Notes: generated from the letters alone by a model not told the origin. A stretch of 64,000 bases of DNA from Bacteroidia bacterium (GCA_030431055.1 JAUIJA010000003.1:62001-126000), one strand, 5' to 3'; shown: positions 43,280 to 53,004, counted from the stretch's first letter. Program-made: numbers and translations.

Positions 43280-43289
43280 CTTTTTAAAC

Positions 43290-43967
43290 CTACCACTCAA
43301 CTTTCTCCTTACCAACACTTTCTAAAATCTCATTCGTTTTAATAAAATGTTGGTTCCCAAACCATTTACCTTGATTGGCACTCATAGGCGATGGATGTCC
43401 AGAAATTAATACATGATGTTTTGTAGTATCAATTAACTTTGCTTTTTTTTGCGCAAAATTGCCCCATAACAAAAACACTACATTTTCTTTTTCGTTAGAA
43501 ATTGTTTGTATTACCGCATCGGTAAATTGTTGCCAATGTAAATGTTTATGGCTATTCGGAGAATCTTTTCGCACGGTTAGCGTAGCATTTAGAAGTAAAA
43601 CACCTTGTTTTGCCCAACGTTCTAAATTTCCGGAAGTTTGTTCAACAGGTTCAAAAATAGATTCGTATTCTGCATTAATTTCTCGGTAAATATTGCGCAA
43701 AGAAGGTGGAATTTTTATACCATCATTAACCGAAAACGCTAAACCATTGGCTTCACCTTCTCCATGATACGGATCTTGTCCTAAAATTACAACCTTTACA
43801 GCATCAAAAGTACACGAACTAAACGCATTAAAAATCAACTCTTTTGGCGGAAAACAAGTATGCAACTCATATTCTTCTTCCACTTTTTGGTGCAAGTCTT
43901 TAAAATACGGTTTTTCAAACTCTTGTTGTAAGTGTTGTTGCCAAGACGAATCAATTTTTGCGAACAT
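43290..43967 (-). CDS. ung: Uracil-DNA glycosylase
   Basis: 225-residue family 1 enzyme that removes uracil from DNA. Seen: VVILGQDPYHGEGEANGLAFS with catalytic D65 and H68, GVLLLNATLTVR, VVFLLWGNFAQKK, and HVLISGHPSPMSANQG with the second-motif catalytic His. Length and all motifs are standard. Its start overlaps the upstream region of mutS2, which is transcribed divergently. Confidence 0.96.
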   Translation of the reverse strand: MFAKIDSSWQQHLQQEFEKPYFKDLHQKVEEEYELHTCFPPKELIFNAFSSCTFDAVKVVILGQDPYHGEGEANGLAFSVNDGIKIPPSLRNIYREINAEYESIFEPVEQTSGNLERWAKQGVLLLNATLTVRKDSPNSHKHLHWQQFTDAVIQTISNEKENVVFLLWGNFAQKKAKLIDTTKHHVLISGHPSPMSANQGKWFGNQHFIKTNEILESVGKEKVEW

Positions 43968-44044
43968 ATTTTAAAATTTTCTCAAAAATAGAAATAAATC
44001 ATACAAATGCTTGTAAATTTGCAGTAAAAGCGAGAAAAAAGAAG

Positions 44045-46213
44045 ATGATTTCAGTCACTAAAAAGACCTTACAAGATTTAGAATTCAACACTATATTAGA
44101 TACGATTTCGGCGTATTGTACAACCGAATTAGGCTATCAAAAATCGCTAGAAATACTTCCATTTAAAAATAAAAGCGAATTATTAGCCAATTTAAAGCAG
44201 ACATCTGAATATGTGGCTTCGTTTACTAATAACAATGCGATTCCTAATCACGGATTTGAAACTATTTCAAACGAATTGAAGTTTTTAGAAATTGAAGATA
44301 GTTTTTTAGAAGCACCAAGTTTTAAAAAGATTGCTGTTTTAACCGAAAATGCACAAATTTTAGTCAAATACTTTAAAAAATTTGAAGATTATTACCCAGA
44401 ATTGAACAAAAAAGCTTCAGAAATTACTATTGAAAAGCAAATTCTTCAATCAATTCTCCAAGTTTTTGATAAATATGGGGAAATTAAAAACAATGCTTCT
44501 CCAGATTTGGTTTACATTAGAAAAAATATTCAGGTTGTTCGTGGAAAAATTAATCAGAGTTTTGGTTTGGCTTTATCACAGTACAATTCCGCTGGATATT
44601 TAGATGATATTAAAGAAACTATTGTTGAAAATCGCCGAGTTTTAGCGGTTTTAGCAATGTATCGTAAAAAAGTAAAAGGTTCGGTTTTAGGAAGTTCAAA
44701 ATCGGGAAATATCGTTTATATCGAACCAGAAACTACGTTACGTTATTCTCGAGAATTAGCCGATTTAATTCAAGATGAGCGTGAGGAAATCATCAGAGTT
44801 TTAAAAAGTTTAACGAATGAATTACGTCCGTTTATTTCTTTATTAGAAGAATATCAAACCTTTTTAAGCGATATTGATGTCATTGCTGCAAAAGCCAAAT
44901 ACGCTAATAAAATTAACGGTTTACTTCCAAAAATATCTAAAGAAAAACGCTTGTTTTTTAGAGAAGCCTTCCATCCTATTTTATGGCTGACGAATAAAGA
45001 AAAAAAAGAACCTATTTATTCGCAAACAATTGAGTTAAAAAGCGACAACCGAATTATTGTTATTTCTGGACCAAATGCTGGTGGAAAAAGTATTACGTTA
45101 AAAACCATAGGTTTACTCCAATTAATGTTACAAAGCGGAATTTTAATTCCGGTTCATGAGCGAAGTGAAACCTTTTTATTCGATAGGATTTTAACCGATA
45201 TTGGCGACAATCAATCTATTGAAAATCATTTAAGTACATACAGTTATCGTTTAAAAAACATGAATTATTTCTTAAAGAAATGTAACGATAAAACCTTATT
45301 CTTAATTGATGAATTTGGTACCGGTTCTGATCCTGAATTAGGTGGTGCTTTAGCCGAAACATTTTTAGAAGAATTTTATGCTCGTGAAGCTTTCGGAATT
45401 ATTACAACGCATTATACCAATTTAAAGATTTTAGCCAACGAATTACCTTTTGCAACAAATGCTAATATGCTTTTTGATGAGAAATCATTAGAACCAATGT
45501 TTAAATTGCATTTAGGCCAAGCCGGAAGTTCGTTTACCTTTGAAGTTGCTCAAAAAAATGGTATTCCGTACGGATTAATTAATCGTGCGAAAAAGAAAAT
45601 TGAAAAAGGAAAAGTTCGTTTCGATAAAACTATTGCAACACTTCAAAAAGAACGTTCAAAATTGGAAAAAACGTCGCAAAACTTAAAACAAGAAGAAAGC
45701 AAAGCACGTAAAGAAAGTCAGAAATTAGAACAGATTAACGTTAAAATTCAAGATAAATTAGAACGTTATCAAGAGCTTTATGATGCTAACCAACGTTTGA
45801 TTTACTTAGGTCAGCGTTTAGATGATATGTCAGAGAAATATTTCAACAACAAAGACAAGAAAACTTTGATAGGTGAATTCTTAAAAATGGTTGAAATTGA
45901 AAATTCTAAACGTAAAAAAATTACCAAAAAAGAGAAAATTGCCAAAGAAAAAGTTGAACGTCAAGTTAAAGCTGAAGTAAAGGTAAAAGTTGAGGAAATT
46001 AGAAAAGAGAAAAAAGAAAAGAAAATTGAAGCTAAAAAAGCGGAAGAAAACAAACCAAAAGTTACCTTAAAAGTTGGAGATAGAGTTCGTATGATAGACG
46101 GAAAAGCTATTGGAACCATTGATAAAATCGAAAAGGAAAAAGCAACTGTTAATTACGGAATTTTCACATCGCAAGTGAGTTTAGACCAATTGGAGTATAT
46201 TCAACCGCTTTAA
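44045..46213 (+). CDS. MutS2-family ATPase, Smr domain apparently absent
   Basis: 722 residues. N-terminal helical core (about 1-320), MutS-type ATPase with Walker A SGPNAGGKS (about 341-349), TDIGDNQSIENHLSTYS, Walker B LFLIDEFGTGSDPELGGAL (about 418-436) and TTHYTNLK. A long Lys/Glu-rich coiled coil follows (about 515-670), then a short KOW-like beta segment (LKVGDRVRMIDGKAIG). The usual C-terminal Smr nuclease domain is not visible. MutS2 proteins act on branched DNA or on stalled, collided ribosomes. The ATG at 44045 begins MISVTKK, replacing a start at 43958 that would overlap ung. Confidence 0.9.
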   Translation: MISVTKKTLQDLEFNTILDTISAYCTTELGYQKSLEILPFKNKSELLANLKQTSEYVASFTNNNAIPNHGFETISNELKFLEIEDSFLEAPSFKKIAVLTENAQILVKYFKKFEDYYPELNKKASEITIEKQILQSILQVFDKYGEIKNNASPDLVYIRKNIQVVRGKINQSFGLALSQYNSAGYLDDIKETIVENRRVLAVLAMYRKKVKGSVLGSSKSGNIVYIEPETTLRYSRELADLIQDEREEIIRVLKSLTNELRPFISLLEEYQTFLSDIDVIAAKAKYANKINGLLPKISKEKRLFFREAFHPILWLTNKEKKEPIYSQTIELKSDNRIIVISGPNAGGKSITLKTIGLLQLMLQSGILIPVHERSETFLFDRILTDIGDNQSIENHLSTYSYRLKNMNYFLKKCNDKTLFLIDEFGTGSDPELGGALAETFLEEFYAREAFGIITTHYTNLKILANELPFATNANMLFDEKSLEPMFKLHLGQAGSSFTFEVAQKNGIPYGLINRAKKKIEKGKVRFDKTIATLQKERSKLEKTSQNLKQEESKARKESQKLEQINVKIQDKLERYQELYDANQRLIYLGQRLDDMSEKYFNNKDKKTLIGEFLKMVEIENSKRKKITKKEKIAKEKVERQVKAEVKVKVEEIRKEKKEKKIEAKKAEENKPKVTLKVGDRVRMIDGKAIGTIDKIEKEKATVNYGIFTSQVSLDQLEYIQPL

Positions 46214-46248
46214 TTGTTGATTTGTTTAAATATTAATATTTTATTTTT

Positions 46249-46360
46249 CGTCAATTCGAGTGATTTTTGACAGAAAATTATATCGAGAATAGAAAAATAT
46301 AAATTCGTTCTCGATACATTTTTTATATTGCTTTACAATAAAAAAATACTCGAACTGACG
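46249..46360. repeat. Palindromic repeat element (REPIN/MITE-like)
   Basis: 112-bp element with terminal inverted repeats CGTCAATTCGAGT (46249-46261) and ACTCGAACTGACG (46348-46360), one mismatch, enclosing a second inverted repeat TATCGAGAA/TTCTCGATA (46281-46289 and 46308-46316). The nested palindrome and CGTCAnTTCGAGT ends resemble small dispersed repeats frequent in flavobacterial intergenic DNA. It fills most of the gap between mutS2 and the DCC protein gene. Confidence 0.7.
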
Positions 46361-46385
46361 GCTTTAATTCTTTTACTTGACAATT

Positions 46386-46802
46386 ATGATTAATTTACCC
46401 GAAAATAAAAAGATTATACTATTTGATGGCGTTTGCAATTTGTGCGATGCTTCGGTTCAATTTATTATAAAGCACAATAAGAACGATGTTTTTCGTTTTG
46501 TTGCGATACAATCAGAATTAGGCCAAGAAATTATCAAATACTTAGGAATTGATACTTCAAAAACCGATTCTATTATTTTATACGAACCAGGAATTGCTTA
46601 TTATTTCAAAGCTGAAGCTGCTTTACGTATTGCAAAAGATTTAAAAAGTTGGCATTCTATTCTTTATATTTTTATAAAAGTTCCAAATGGAATTAAAAAT
46701 GGAGTTTACGATTTTATAGCTAAAAATCGTTACAAATGGTACGGTAAAAAAGAAGCTTGTATGATTCCTACTCCAGAATTAAAAGCAAAATTTTTAGAGT
46801 AG
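46386..46802 (+). CDS. DCC-family thiol-disulfide oxidoreductase-like protein (DUF393)
   Basis: 138 residues. The diagnostic DGVCNLCDASVQFIIKHN motif (about 14-31) provides a CxxC pair, and the rest is a short thioredoxin-like fold with FVAIQSELGQEI and IILYEPG. These small proteins are thought to be thiol-disulfide oxidoreductases, often fused to or near membrane proteins. ATG at 46386 chosen over TTG at 46377. It is preceded by the palindromic repeat and followed by a small membrane protein. Confidence 0.88.
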   Translation: MINLPENKKIILFDGVCNLCDASVQFIIKHNKNDVFRFVAIQSELGQEIIKYLGIDTSKTDSIILYEPGIAYYFKAEAALRIAKDLKSWHSILYIFIKVPNGIKNGVYDFIAKNRYKWYGKKEACMIPTPELKAKFLE

Positions 46803-46869
46803 TATGATAAAAATCAGATTTTCATTAACTTTATATCTTTAATTTTGAATAAATTCTAAAACTAAAAAT

Positions 46870-47013
46870 ATGAAAAGTCTAGTTCTTCCTTTATTTGATT
46901 TTGCCAATGGCGCTTTTATAATGGTAGGTATTTTTGCCTTAGTTATTTTAGGTCTTGTAGGAGCAGTAATGATGATGATGAATTCTGATAAAAAGAAAAA
47001 AGAAAACGACTAA
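46870..47013 (+). CDS. Small single-span membrane protein (47 residues)
   Basis: ATG at 46870 opens a 48-codon frame encoding MKSLVLPLFDFANGAFIMVG..., with a hydrophobic helix at about 15-37 ending in a methionine run and a charged tail KKKKEND. A perfect 10-bp terminator stem overlaps the stop codon, which strongly supports a genuine short transcript. Similar small proteins occur in flavobacteria, with no known function. It was below common gene-length cut-offs. Confidence 0.7.
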   Translation: MKSLVLPLFDFANGAFIMVGIFALVILGLVGAVMMMMNSDKKKKEND

Positions 47014-47036
47014 TATTTTTAGTCGTTTCCTTTTTA
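47004..47036 (+). terminator. Terminator overlapping the small membrane protein stop codon
   Basis: Perfect stem AAACGACTAA / TTAGTCGTTT (47004-47013 and 47019-47028) with a 5-base loop, then a T-rich tail. The stop codon TAA is inside the stem. Confidence 0.88.
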
Positions 47037-47063
47037 GTTTAGAATGTATGAACTAACTTAAAA

Positions 47064-47813
47064 TTAGTTTTTAACAAACTTTTTAACAGTTTTTCCTTCT
47101 TCAGTTTGTATATTAAGCATATAAACTCCCGAATTTAGATCAGAAACATTAATTTGAGAGTATGTCTTATTTAACTCTACTTGTTTAACTGTTCTTCCGT
47201 TTAAATCAACAACAGATACCGTTTGAATTGTTGCTAACTCAGATGTAATGTTTAATACATCATTAGCTGGATTAGGATAAATATTTAATTTCAGATTATC
47301 GAAACTTTCTGCAGAAGCAGTATTTTCAGTAACACCATAAAGAGTAATAGATATATTACTCCATGTTCCTGAATTAGTTGGAGGGTTAGCATCGGCATAA
47401 CCATTACCTAAAAAAACTGCATAATCTGGGTTTGCTGTAAAATTTATTGGTGCTGCCAAAACAATAGTACCAGAAACAACTGTTCCAGGAACTTCTGAAG
47501 CACCATTAGGCCATGGTTGTTGTTCTGCTGCTCCAAAATCAGAAAATCCTCCTGCTTGTAAAAGCAAATTTGAAGTCCCCAAATCATTAGAATCTGTTAC
47601 CGCTATTGTTAAATCATCAGCGTAAGTCTCATTTACAGACGCGTCAAGCGTAGCACTAATTTCAATACTAGTTAGAGTTCCTTGTAATTCAGCTGCATCA
47701 TATAATAAACCAAAACCTGCGCCATTAAAAGATAACGGACCCGCAATATTTACAGTTACTTGAGCAAATGAAATAATTGGAAAAATTAAGAAGAATAGTA
47801 ATTTTTTTTTCAT
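47064..47813 (-). CDS. Secreted protein with T9SS type A sorting domain
   Basis: 249 residues. Signal peptide at 1-17 ending SFAQ; a beta-rich central domain of unknown type (about 20-165), with a proprotein-convertase-P-like or jelly-roll look (ISATLDASVNETYADDLTIAV); and a C-terminal type IX secretion signal (about 175-249) with LNIYPNPANDVLNI, VVDLNGRTVKQ and LNSGVYMLNIQTEEGKTVKKFVKN. The protein is exported by Sec and then T9SS to the cell surface or medium. It stands alone, with an AT-rich gap upstream to aroC. Confidence 0.85.
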   Translation of the reverse strand: MKKKLLFFLIFPIISFAQVTVNIAGPLSFNGAGFGLLYDAAELQGTLTSIEISATLDASVNETYADDLTIAVTDSNDLGTSNLLLQAGGFSDFGAAEQQPWPNGASEVPGTVVSGTIVLAAPINFTANPDYAVFLGNGYADANPPTNSGTWSNISITLYGVTENTASAESFDNLKLNIYPNPANDVLNITSELATIQTVSVVDLNGRTVKQVELNKTYSQINVSDLNSGVYMLNIQTEEGKTVKKFVKN

Positions 47814-47890
47814 AAAAAGATTTTTTGTTAATTAATACATCAAATATATGTATATTTTCTCACACAAAATAATTTATAACACAAACAAAA

Positions 47891-48940
47891 TTATTTTAAC
47901 AAAAAATTATCAACCAAAACCATAGCAGCCATAGCCTCAACTATTGGAACAGCTCTTGGCACAACACAAGGATCATGTCTTCCTTTTCCTTGTTGTTCAA
48001 TTATTTCACCTTTATTTGTTAAAACTTCTTGTTTCTGAATTAATGTAGCAACTGGTTTAAAAGCTACACGGAAATAAATATCCATTCCGTTGCTTATTCC
48101 ACCTTGAATTCCTCCAGATAAATTCGACTTAGTCGTTCCGTCTTCATTATATAAATCGTTGTGTTCGCTTCCTTTCATTTTAGCACCGCAAAATCCGCTA
48201 CCAAACTCAAAACCTTTAACTGCATTTATAGAAAGCATTGCTTTTCCTAATTCTGCATGGAGTTTATCAAAAACAGGTTCGCCTAAACCAATTGGAACAT
48301 TTTGAATTACACATGTAACTGTTCCGCCGATTGTATCTCCTTGTTTTTTGATTTCCTTAATGTGTTCTTCCATTTTTAAAGCCGTAGCTTCATCTGGACA
48401 ACGAACGGCATTACTTTCGGTTTTTGAAAAATCTAAATCTTGGTACGGTTTATCGATAAAAATTTCTCCAACAGATGAAACAAATGCGTTTATTTTAATT
48501 TCAGGTATAATTTGTTTTGCTACTGCTCCGCCTACTACTCTACTCGCCGTTTCTCTAGCCGAACTTCTTCCACCACCACGATAATCTCGTAAGCCATATT
48601 TTTGTTCATAAACATAATCGGCATGACTTGGACGAAATGTATTTTCAATATGCGAATAATCGTTTGATTTCTGATTGGTGTTTGGAATAATAAAACCTAT
48701 TGGTGTTCCTGTTGTTTTTCCTTCAAAAATTCCAGATAAAAACTGAACTTCATCTTCTTCTTTTCGTTGGGTTACAATAGAAGATTGTCCGGGTTTTCTT
48801 CGTTGCATTTCAATTTGAATTGCTTGAAAATCTAACTCAATTCCAGCAGGACAACCATCAATGATTCCGCCTAAAGCTTCACCATGAGATTCGCCAAATG
48901 TTGTTAGTTTGAATAATTTTCCAAAGGTATTTCCAGCCAT
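47891..48940 (-). CDS. aroC: Chorismate synthase
   Basis: 349-residue FMN-dependent enzyme that makes chorismate from EPSP, the last shikimate step. Seen: [25 protein letters not shown] near the N-terminus, [73 protein letters not shown] and [18 protein letters not shown], all signatures of the family. Single gene, divergent from the LpxH-like gene. Confidence 0.96.
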   Translation of the reverse strand: MAGNTFGKLFKLTTFGESHGEALGGIIDGCPAGIELDFQAIQIEMQRRKPGQSSIVTQRKEEDEVQFLSGIFEGKTTGTPIGFIIPNTNQKSNDYSHIENTFRPSHADYVYEQKYGLRDYRGGGRSSARETASRVVGGAVAKQIIPEIKINAFVSSVGEIFIDKPYQDLDFSKTESNAVRCPDEATALKMEEHIKEIKKQGDTIGGTVTCVIQNVPIGLGEPVFDKLHAELGKAMLSINAVKGFEFGSGFCGAKMKGSEHNDLYNEDGTTKSNLSGGIQGGISNGMDIYFRVAFKPVATLIQKQEVLTNKGEIIEQQGKGRHDPCVVPRAVPIVEAMAAMVLVDNFLLK

Positions 48941-49089
48941 GTTAAGTTAGGTTTTGTACAAAAATAGCTATTTTTTAAACGTAATTCCTATACTTTTAGT
49001 TAACATAAACCAACAAACCGTAACAAACTGATAATATTACATTTAGATTGAATTAATTTTAGTATATTTTTTTTGAAGAAACTTTTATT

Positions 49090-49920
49090 TTGAAAAAAAG
49101 AACAGTTGAACTTGTTGTAATTTCCGATGTTCACCTAGGAACTTACGGTTGTCACGCAAAAGAATTATTAGAATATCTGAATTCTATTAAGCCAAAAACT
49201 TTAATTTTAAATGGAGATATAATTGATATCTGGAATTTTAGAAAATCATATTTTCCAAAAGCACATTTGAAAGTCATCAAGAAACTTTTAAGCATTTCTA
49301 CAAAAGGAACTAAAATTTATTACCTAACTGGTAATCACGATGAAATGCTGCGTAAATTTAGCGATACGCACATGGGAAACATTTCACTTCTTGATAAAGT
49401 TGTTTTAGAATTAGACGGAAAAAAAGCGTGGTTTTTTCATGGTGATGTTTTTGATAGTTCTGTACATTCAGCTAAGTGGATTGCAAAACTTGGCGGAATT
49501 GGTTATGATTATCTAATCTTATTAAATCGCTTTATTAATTGGTGTTTAAGTAAAGTTGGCAAAGAACCTTATTCACTATCAAAAAAGATAAAAGGAAGCG
49601 TAAAAAAAGCAGTTAAATTTATCTCAGACTTTGAAAAGACAGCTTCCGATATTGCCATTGACAATCAATATGATTTTGTTGTTTGCGGTCATATTCATGA
49701 ACCAAAAATCATTAGAAAATCTTCATCTAAAGGTTCTACGTTGTATTTAAATTCAGGTGATTGGATTGAAAATCTAACAGCTTTAGAATACAATAGAAAA
49801 AGATGGAAACTATACGAACACAAGCCAATTTTGGAAGTTAATGAAGAAGAAGAATATTTTATGATGGAATCGACTTTAAGTGAGCAAATGTTTACGAATT
49901 TGATAAATATCAATAAATAA
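49090..49920 (+). CDS. UDP-2,3-diacylglucosamine diphosphatase-like metallophosphoesterase
   Basis: 276 residues. Calcineurin-type motifs in order: D-x-H in VISDVHLGTYG (D13, H15), GD-x(n) as LNGDIIDIWN, GNHDE (about 80-84), FFHGDVFD, and the C-terminal VVCGHIHEPKI. This pattern suits LpxH-type enzymes that split UDP-diacylglucosamine in lipid A synthesis, or another membrane-associated phosphoesterase. No ATG fits; TTG at 49090 is the only reasonable start because the first metal motif begins 12 codons later. It is followed by a lipoprotein gene. Confidence 0.85.
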   Translation: MKKRTVELVVISDVHLGTYGCHAKELLEYLNSIKPKTLILNGDIIDIWNFRKSYFPKAHLKVIKKLLSISTKGTKIYYLTGNHDEMLRKFSDTHMGNISLLDKVVLELDGKKAWFFHGDVFDSSVHSAKWIAKLGGIGYDYLILLNRFINWCLSKVGKEPYSLSKKIKGSVKKAVKFISDFEKTASDIAIDNQYDFVVCGHIHEPKIIRKSSSKGSTLYLNSGDWIENLTALEYNRKRWKLYEHKPILEVNEEEEYFMMESTLSEQMFTNLININK

Positions 49921-49951
49921 TATATATTAGCTTTCTAAATCTTTAACATTT

Positions 49952-50746
49952 ATGAAAGCCTTAAAATTATTACCATTTTTATTAATTTCAGTTTTATTCT
50001 CTTGTTCTTCGGATTCTGATGATTCCAATAGTGGTTCCAATCAACCCTATAATCTTACATTAACGGATGGAGACTATTGGACTTATGATGTTACTGGTGC
50101 TGCTGGAACTTCACGAGATTCGTTATTCGTTGCGAATGATACAGTTATAAACGGAAAAACATATAAAAAATTTAAGACTGAAAGTTTACCAACAGGTTTC
50201 TATTCTTCTAGCTTAAATAATAATGGTGTAAGGTTAGAAAACTACAATCTTCTTTTATCTGGAGGTTTAGATTTTGGAGCTAACCAAGGTTTACCTACAA
50301 ATATTTCAATTTCATTAGACGATTTTGTAATTTTTAATCCAAATGCAAATCAAGGTTCTACATTAGATACGTATTCAGACTCTTTTCAACAAACCGTTGG
50401 AACTTTTCCATTAACAATTAACTATACGCTTAAATCAACAGCTGGCAATAGTTATGCTACATTTACTTCAAATGGAGAAACTTATACTAATGTAAAATCT
50501 ACTATTATCACTTTAAATATGAATATTACTACTGATTTTAATGGATTTGCAATACCTGTATTAAGTAGCCAAGATGTATTAGTTTCTGAACAATTAATTG
50601 CAGAAAACATAGGAGTATTCAAATCAAACTCAACGTTTAGTTATACTATAGATCCTTTATTTGCTTCTCAAATTTCTCAATTTGGAATTCCAGCAAGTGC
50701 TTCTCAAGATCAAGAAGAATTATTAGATACTTATATGGTTAATTAA
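49952..50746 (+). CDS. Surface-type lipoprotein, unknown function
   Basis: 264 residues. Lipoprotein signal with lipobox LFSC and the lipidated Cys at about 18. It is followed by an acidic SSDSDDSN stretch, like the lipoprotein export signal that sends Bacteroidetes lipoproteins to the outer face of the outer membrane. The rest is beta-rich, of low complexity in Ser, Thr and Asn, and matches no family I know. 31 bases downstream of the phosphoesterase gene. Confidence 0.75.
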   Translation: MKALKLLPFLLISVLFSCSSDSDDSNSGSNQPYNLTLTDGDYWTYDVTGAAGTSRDSLFVANDTVINGKTYKKFKTESLPTGFYSSSLNNNGVRLENYNLLLSGGLDFGANQGLPTNISISLDDFVIFNPNANQGSTLDTYSDSFQQTVGTFPLTINYTLKSTAGNSYATFTSNGETYTNVKSTIITLNMNITTDFNGFAIPVLSSQDVLVSEQLIAENIGVFKSNSTFSYTIDPLFASQISQFGIPASASQDQEELLDTYMVN

Positions 50747-50833
50747 TCATAATTTTATAAATAAAAAAGAAAATAATATAAACCCTTATTACGATATTAT
50801 ATCTAAATTTGTAATAAATTAAATACGAAAATT

Positions 50834-51325
50834 ATGAAAAAATTACTTTTATCTGCTTTTATACTATTCGGAATGGTATTTAGCGCACAAGCACAAGACA
50901 TTTCAAAAAATGCATTAGGTTTGCGTTTGGGTGATAACGATGGTTTTGGTGGAGAAATTTCTTATCAAAGAGGTTTACAGTCTAATAATCGTTTAGAGTT
51001 TGACTTAGGTTGGAGAAACAGTGATCATGTTGATGCATTCAAATTAGTAGGTTTATACCACTGGGTGTGGAATATTGATGGAGGTTTTAATTGGTACGCT
51101 GGTGCAGGTGCTGGTGTTGGTTCTTGGAGTTACGATTATCAAGGAGCAAAAGCTGATGGTTCTTACGTCTTAGCAGCGGGTGATATTGGTATTGAATATA
51201 ATTTCGATTTTCCGTTACAACTTTCTCTAGACTTTAGGCCTGAATTATATTTTGGTGGAGATTATGCTGATTACAGAGATGATTTCGGACCAGATATCGC
51301 GCTAGGTATTAGATATAGATGGTAA
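50834..51325 (+). CDS. Small outer-membrane beta-barrel protein
   Basis: 163 residues. Signal peptide at 1-20 ending AQAQ; the mature part alternates hydrophobic and polar residues in short strands (LRLGDNDGFGGEISYQRGL, WYAGAGAGVGSWSYDYQG) and ends in the aromatic GIRYRW typical of barrels inserted by BamA. Function unknown. A bidirectional terminator follows. Confidence 0.8.
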   Translation: MKKLLLSAFILFGMVFSAQAQDISKNALGLRLGDNDGFGGEISYQRGLQSNNRLEFDLGWRNSDHVDAFKLVGLYHWVWNIDGGFNWYAGAGAGVGSWSYDYQGAKADGSYVLAAGDIGIEYNFDFPLQLSLDFRPELYFGGDYADYRDDFGPDIALGIRYRW

Positions 51326-51346
51326 TACATGAATAATAAACAAAAA

Positions 51347-51380
51347 AAACTCCCAATTAAAATTGGGAGTTTTTTTTTAT
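51347..51380. terminator. Bidirectional terminator
   Basis: AAACTCCCAATT / AATTGGGAGTTT (51347-51358 and 51361-51372), a perfect 12-bp stem with two-base loop, flanked by A and T runs. It serves the beta-barrel gene on the plus strand and the PrcB-like lipoprotein on the minus strand. Confidence 0.9.
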
Positions 51381-51811
51381 TTATAAACTTGTATTTCTTT
51401 TGCTTTAGGAATTGAAACGACACAATAAGGAGTTGTTATTACCATGGTAACATTTTCACCTTTTCCAGGTTTTGTAATAATCGTTTCTATATTTAATATT
51501 GAATCTTGCCAATACAGACTATCAACTGAAATACTATAACCGCCTGTATTTCGCTGACCTAAATAAATTACTACAACATCATTTTTACTAAAATCTAATT
51601 CTAACATTTTATCATTTTCAACTTCTTGAAGATTAAGACGCTCTATTAAAGTTAGAAAATCTTCATTTGAAGTTATATGCTCGTAAGCAAACTCATCTTT
51701 ACCTCCTATTTGTGAATTATAAATTTCTTCAAAAACTGTATTTGTGTAATCTTTCGTAGAATTACACGATACCAAAATAAATAACAGACCTATTAGTATT
51801 GTATTTTTCAT
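51377..51811 (-). CDS. PrcB-domain lipoprotein
   Basis: 144 residues. Lipoprotein signal with Cys at about 16 (LFILVSCNSTK). The C-terminal part VVVIYLGQRNTGGYSISVDSLYW matches the PrcB C-terminal domain, with its RNTGGYSI core, known from the dentilisin protease complex of Treponema. It may be a protease-associated or protein-binding lipoprotein of the outer membrane. It overlaps bshA by 4 bases and is therefore the second gene of that transcript. Confidence 0.8.
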   Translation of the reverse strand: MKNTILIGLLFILVSCNSTKDYTNTVFEEIYNSQIGGKDEFAYEHITSNEDFLTLIERLNLQEVENDKMLELDFSKNDVVVIYLGQRNTGGYSISVDSLYWQDSILNIETIITKPGKGENVTMVITTPYCVVSIPKAKEIQVYK

Positions 51812-52938
51812 ATTGTTGCTAAAGCTTGTTTATAAATATCTTCGTATAGTGGTAAAATCTTTTTAATGTCAAATTCGGCAGCTTTTTCTAAGGCATTTTG
51901 TTTAAACTGATTCAAAACATTATCATCTGATAAAATTTTCAGTGCATTAACACTCATTTCATTTACATTTCCAACATCACTTAAAAAACCAGTTTTTCCA
52001 TTTACATTCACTTCTGGTAAACCTCCAGAATTACTTGAAATAACAGGAACGCTACACGCCATTGCCTCTAAAGCGGCTAAACCAAAACTTTCCGTTTCGG
52101 AAGGCAATAAGAACAAATCTGAATAACATAAAATCTTATCAATTTCATTACTGTTTCCAAAGAAGATAACCTTATTTGTAATATTCAAGTCTTCACACAA
52201 TTGCTCAGCTTTTTCTTTTTCTGGGCCATCTCCTACCATCATTAATTTTGCAGGAATTCTTTCTTGAATTTTATAAAAAACCTGGATTACATCATCAATT
52301 CGTTTTACTTTTCTAAAATTTGAAATGTGCGTTATAATTCGTTCATTTTCATTTGCCATTAATGAACGAGAGCAAGGCGAATTTTTAACCGCTTCTGTTT
52401 TATCTAATTCGATAAAATTTGGAATAACTTTAATATCTTTTTTAATATCAAATAACTTATAAGTATCGTCACGTAAACTCTCTGAAACGCTTGTAACGAT
52501 ATCTGATTTGTTAATACTAAAATTTACCGCAGGTTTATAAAAAGGATGGTTTCCAACTAAGGTAATATCGGTTCCGTGTAAGGTTGTAACCATCGGAATT
52601 TTAATTCCTTCTTCTTCAAGCATTTTTTTTGCCATATAACCTGCATATGCATGAGGAATAGCATAATGTACATGTAATACATCAATTTTATGAAGTTTAA
52701 TCATATCAACTAATTTGCTCGATAAAGCTAATTCGTATGGCTGATAATGGAATAAAGGATATTCTGGTACGTGAACTTCGTGATAGTGAATATTTTGATT
52801 GAGTAGTTCTAAACGAACTGGTTGACGATAAGTAATAAAATGAATTTCATGTCCTCTATGTGCTAATTCTAAGCCAAGCTCAGTTGCGACAACTCCACTT
52901 CCTCCAAATGTAGGATAACAAACAATTGCAATTTTCAT
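51808..52938 (-). CDS. bshA: N-acetyl-alpha-D-glucosaminyl L-malate synthase
   Basis: 376-residue GT4 glycosyltransferase for the first step of bacillithiol synthesis. Seen: MKIAIVCYPTFGGSGVVATELGLELAHRGHEIHFI, VLHVHYAIPHAYAGYMAK, VTTLHGTDITLVGNHPFY, and the GT4 nucleotide-sugar motif LLPSETESFGLAALEAMACSVPVISSNSGGLPEV (EX7E). The strong N-terminal match makes it specific for BshA among GT4 enzymes. It implies a bacillithiol-using cell, which fits the DinB protein nearby in the window. Confidence 0.93.
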   Translation of the reverse strand: MKIAIVCYPTFGGSGVVATELGLELAHRGHEIHFITYRQPVRLELLNQNIHYHEVHVPEYPLFHYQPYELALSSKLVDMIKLHKIDVLHVHYAIPHAYAGYMAKKMLEEEGIKIPMVTTLHGTDITLVGNHPFYKPAVNFSINKSDIVTSVSESLRDDTYKLFDIKKDIKVIPNFIELDKTEAVKNSPCSRSLMANENERIITHISNFRKVKRIDDVIQVFYKIQERIPAKLMMVGDGPEKEKAEQLCEDLNITNKVIFFGNSNEIDKILCYSDLFLLPSETESFGLAALEAMACSVPVISSNSGGLPEVNVNGKTGFLSDVGNVNEMSVNALKILSDDNVLNQFKQNALEKAAEFDIKKILPLYEDIYKQALATI

Positions 52939-53004
52939 TTATATAATTTTAAAGCCTTAAAGTTACACCTATTAGCTTTGACTAGTTTTTAATTATTCGT
53001 TAAA

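Noticed and set aside
43230-43280. Possible tRNA-like fold after nhaA
   Set aside because: Only one stem is present, followed by T residues; there are no other arms, so it is a terminator.
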